From contig JAGDBH010000039.1 of the NCBI GenBank assembly GCA_017959135.1, positions 1 to 8,534 of the forward strand: 8,534 nt of DNA, in the 5' to 3' direction. The notes beneath the pieces were generated by a model. The model was given only the letters and a program-made list of their open reading frames with translations, searched no databases and had not been told where the DNA came from. Shown piece after piece: positions 6,322 to 8,534 of the stretch; positions within the stretch are counted from its first letter, which is position 1, and each line of letters begins with the position of its first letter. Source of the stretch: Succinivibrio sp. (GTDB taxonomy: Bacteria; Pseudomonadota; Gammaproteobacteria; Enterobacterales; Succinivibrionaceae). Made by a program: the position numbers and the translations under genes.

Positions 6322-7503
6322 TTGAGATTATTCCATCCACTGACCTTTGCTATAGCTATTAAATACGGCCTCAACAGCAAAGCACATAAATTCGCTAAGT
6401 TTGTAGCTATTCTTTCTACCGTGGGAATTGCCATAGGTGTAGCCGCCCTTATTGTCGACACCTCTATTATGCAGGGCCTGCAGAACAGACTGAAAAAATC
6501 TGTTCTCTCAGATACACCGCACATTGTTGTTGAAACCTCCCAGGACAGAATCCCAGAGATTCTAAAGCTAAAGAATGTTGTTGCTGCAGCTCCTTTTGTT
6601 CAGGCACAGTCACTAATGCAGAGCAAGAACTCTCTTGCACTCATCAATCTGCAGGGACTGGATGATTCAAATATCACCTACGCAAAAGGCTATGAGAGAA
6701 AGGATCTTAAGCTTATTTCAGTACCGCCAAAGGGAAGCTTTGAGCTTAATGCCGAGGCTGCACTTTATATAAGAAATGATCTGAAGCTTAATACCAGTGT
6801 AAAGCTTATAAGTACACTGAATGCCAGATACACACCGATGGGACTTACTCCAACCCAGAGAATCTTTACTCTGAAGAAGTATTACAGTTCAGCAAATTCA
6901 ACCGCGCTGGACAGTGCAGTCGGCAACTACGATGATGTAAGACGATTCTTCAGAATGCCAGCTCAGGCAAACAGCTACAGAATCTGGCTTACCGATCCCT
7001 TTGTAATTGACAGGGTTACTCCAGAACTTAAGGCAATGGGACTTAACTACACCGACTGGACCTCAGTTCAGGGTGAATTCTTCAAGGCTGTAGCCATGGA
7101 GAAACTGACCATGACCATCATGCTGTGTCTTGTCATTGTCGTGGCTTCATTCAATATTATCTCTGCACTTGCCATGGTGGTAAGTTCAAGATTAACTGAA
7201 ATCGCAATTTTTAAGACCATGGGATTGAGCAATCTTCGTATTCTCAATATCTTCCTGCTCATGGGAATTTTCGTTGGTGTTATTGGAACAGTTTTAGGAA
7301 TAATCATGGGTATTCCTCTTACCTACTATGTTTCCGATCTTATGAGTAATACCGGAAGCTTTGGAACTCTTCCTGTTTCAATTGAATTAACCAACATTCT
7401 GATTATTGGTATAGGCTCAGTTATGATGAGTCTAATCTGCACTCTTTACCCAGCAGTCAGAGCGGCAGCAACTGATCCTGTTACCCATCTAAGTAGAGGC
7501 TAA
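6322..7503 (+). CDS. lolC: Lipoprotein-releasing ABC transporter permease LolC
   Basis: LolC is one of two permeases of the LolCDE complex, which extracts outer-membrane-destined lipoproteins from the inner membrane and passes them to periplasmic LolA. With the TTG start at 6322 it has 393 residues (E. coli 399). The topology is typical: membrane helix 1 (about 25-47), a large periplasmic domain (about 50-260), then three helices (about 263-288, 306-336, 358-380) with the FtsX/MacB permease pattern and a CTLYPAVRAAATDPV C-terminus. ARYTPMGLTPTQR (168-180) aligns with the E. coli LolC loop known as the LolA-binding hook, which favours LolC over LolE. The usual SVMNGFE after helix 1 is altered to TSIMQGLQ. 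A start at 6316 would add two residues. It is 1 nt from lolD. Confidence 0.93.
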   Translation: MRLFHPLTFAIAIKYGLNSKAHKFAKFVAILSTVGIAIGVAALIVDTSIMQGLQNRLKKSVLSDTPHIVVETSQDRIPEILKLKNVVAAAPFVQAQSLMQSKNSLALINLQGLDDSNITYAKGYERKDLKLISVPPKGSFELNAEAALYIRNDLKLNTSVKLISTLNARYTPMGLTPTQRIFTLKKYYSSANSTALDSAVGNYDDVRRFFRMPAQANSYRIWLTDPFVIDRVTPELKAMGLNYTDWTSVQGEFFKAVAMEKLTMTIMLCLVIVVASFNIISALAMVVSSRLTEIAIFKTMGLSNLRILNIFLLMGIFVGVIGTVLGIIMGIPLTYYVSDLMSNTGSFGTLPVSIELTNILIIGIGSVMMSLICTLYPAVRAAATDPVTHLSRG

Positions 7504-7504
7504 A

Positions 7505-8185
7505 ATGAGCAATATTATCCTACAGGCAAAAGATATAACCAGAACCTATGTTGAAGGCAAGGTTAATACCTGCGTTCTTAAAAAGGTTAATCTGGACATC
7601 TACTCAGATGAAATAACCGCTATTATCGGAAAATCCGGTTCAGGTAAAAGTACCCTGCTCCATATTCTTGGAACACTGGATACCCAAACCAGCGGTGACA
7701 TTATTTCCAATGGACAGAATCTGAGCTGCTTCTCTGCAAATCAGAAAGCTCAGTTCCGTAACAAAAACCTTGGATTCGTTTATCAGTTCCATCATCTGCT
7801 TGGCGATTTTACCGCCATGGAGAATGTGATGATGCCGCTTTTAATCGGTGGTACCGACGTGGAGACCGCAACCAGAACAGCAACAGAGAATCTTGAAAAG
7901 GTTGGACTCTCACATCGTCTGAACTACAGACCATCAGAACTCTCTGGTGGAGAAAGACAGCGTGTTGCCATTGCAAGAGCCCTGGCCCATCATCCGGATC
8001 TGATTTTAGCTGACGAACCAACAGGTAATCTTGATGCTCAGAACGCTCAGGATATATTTGCTCTGTTCACCGAGCTTGTAAGAAAGGAACACATCGCTGT
8101 AGTTATGGTTACACATGATAATTCTCTTGCAGCAAAATGCGACAGAGTCTATCAGATGAAGGACGGAGTAATCGATGCGAACTAG
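7505..8185 (+). CDS. lolD: Lipoprotein-releasing ABC transporter ATPase LolD
   Basis: LolD is the cytoplasmic ATPase whose dimer powers the LolC-LolE permeases during lipoprotein release. It has 226 residues, as is usual for the family. All ABC motifs are present: Walker A GKSGSGKST (42-50), Q-loop FVYQFHHLL (Q94), signature LSGGERQR (146-153), Walker B LILADE (166-171) followed by PTGNLD, and H-loop MVTHD (H204). FVYQFHHLLGDFTAMENVMMP is characteristic of the LolD branch rather than MacB or FtsE, and the flanking lolC and lolE settle the assignment. ATG at 7505 follows the lolC stop by one base, with GAGG inside the lolC end 5 nt upstream, so the two genes are probably translationally coupled. 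The 3' end overlaps lolE by 11 nt. Confidence 0.97.
   Translation: MSNIILQAKDITRTYVEGKVNTCVLKKVNLDIYSDEITAIIGKSGSGKSTLLHILGTLDTQTSGDIISNGQNLSCFSANQKAQFRNKNLGFVYQFHHLLGDFTAMENVMMPLLIGGTDVETATRTATENLEKVGLSHRLNYRPSELSGGERQRVAIARALAHHPDLILADEPTGNLDAQNAQDIFALFTELVRKEHIAVVMVTHDNSLAAKCDRVYQMKDGVIDAN
8165..8168 (+). promoter_or_regulatory. Shine-Dalgarno of lolE inside lolD
   Basis: GGAG lies 6 nt before the lolE ATG at 8175, within the last codons of lolD. It fixes the lolE start and the 11-nt overlap. Confidence 0.65.
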
Positions 8186-8534
8186 TCTTAGTGTTCAGCT
8201 TGCGCTCCGCTTCCTAAAATCAAAGCGCTACGGAGCCCTGGCAAAGTTCATCTCCATTGCCACCACCTCTGGTATCTGTGTAGGTGTATGTGCTCTGATT
8301 CTTGGTCTTTCTGCCATGAACGGCTTTGAGAAGGAACTTAATAACCGGGTTCTGTCTCTAATACCGGCTGGTGAAATCAAAGCCTACGATAACGATGGCT
8401 TTCATAATTTTGAGCAGGATATAGAAACTATCCGTAAGACACCTCATGTTACCGCAGTCTCCCCTGTTATCTCCATCAACGGAGCCTTCAGCTCCGGCAC
8501 TCAGTTTGCTCCTGCAGCGGTTATGGGAATCGAC
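8175..8534 (+). CDS. lolE: Lipoprotein-releasing ABC transporter permease LolE, N-terminal 120 codons, cut by window edge
   Basis: This is the second permease of LolCDE and the subunit that first receives lipoproteins from the inner membrane. ATG at 8175 opens a frame that runs to the right edge. The visible part has a short cytoplasmic N-terminus (SVQLALRFLKSKRYG), the first membrane helix (about 24-47) and the start of the periplasmic domain. GLSAMNGFEKELNNRVLSLI followed by PAGEIKAYD matches E. coli LolE (GLSAMNGFERELNNRIL, PHGEIEA) far better than LolC. The remaining three helices and most of the periplasmic domain lie beyond the window. It overlaps lolD by 11 nt and is third in the lolCDE operon. 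Confidence 0.94.
   Translation, partial: MRTSLSVQLALRFLKSKRYGALAKFISIATTSGICVGVCALILGLSAMNGFEKELNNRVLSLIPAGEIKAYDNDGFHNFEQDIETIRKTPHVTAVSPVISINGAFSSGTQFAPAAVMGID

Noticed and set aside
6291..6524. Minus-strand frame of 77 codons opposite the lolC start
   Set aside because: It overlaps the conserved LolC N-terminus in antisense and shows no protein family features.
1..8534. tRNA genes, CRISPR arrays, insertion sequences, attachment sites
   Set aside because: No cloverleaf, repeat-spacer pattern, transposase frame or terminal repeats were seen; the genes are intact and conserved.

Overview
The window looks like chromosomal core sequence from an AT-leaning Gram-negative gammaproteobacterium. 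Full-length, E. coli-like PheS, PheT, XseB, IspA and Dxs sit beside a LolC-LolD-LolE lipoprotein sorting system that has separate LolC and LolE proteins. Frequent AGA arginine codons, the AT bias and the gene order would suit a host-associated lineage such as Succinivibrionaceae. That placement is an inference and is not shown by the sequence.

Layout. Positions 5376 down to 1 (minus strand) hold one tightly packed gene train: pheS, pheT, xseB, ispA and the first 274 codons of dxs, which runs off the left edge. Gaps are 23, 12, 9 and 6 nt, so a single transcript is likely. A candidate extended -10 promoter lies at 5438-5466. Upstream of it, on the same strand, is a 75-codon small gene (5829-5602). 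Its C-terminal half resembles VbhA-type (Fic-regulating) antitoxin domains. It is followed by a hairpin and then an intrinsic terminator at 5481-5509, which separates it from pheS.

Positions 5830-6321 are a divergent, stop-rich, AT-rich intergenic region of about 490 bp. It has no credible gene but is dense in inverted repeats and repeated TTCTTA/TAAGAA hexamers. From 6322 rightwards (plus strand) lie lolC, lolD and the first 120 codons of lolE, spaced by 1 nt and by an 11-nt overlap. Translational coupling is therefore likely.

How the genes work together. PheS and PheT form the phenylalanyl-tRNA synthetase. XseB is the small subunit of exonuclease VII. IspA and Dxs are the farnesyl diphosphate synthase and the entry enzyme of the MEP isoprenoid pathway. 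LolCDE is the inner-membrane ABC complex that extracts lipoproteins and passes them to LolA. Three genes appear to use non-ATG starts (lolC TTG, ispA GTG, dxs GTG). Most of the window is conserved housekeeping sequence. The parts I cannot explain from known families are the small VbhA-like gene with its structured 3' region, and the repeat-rich lolC upstream region. I see no strong sign of a wholly new multi-gene system, mobile element or CRISPR array.
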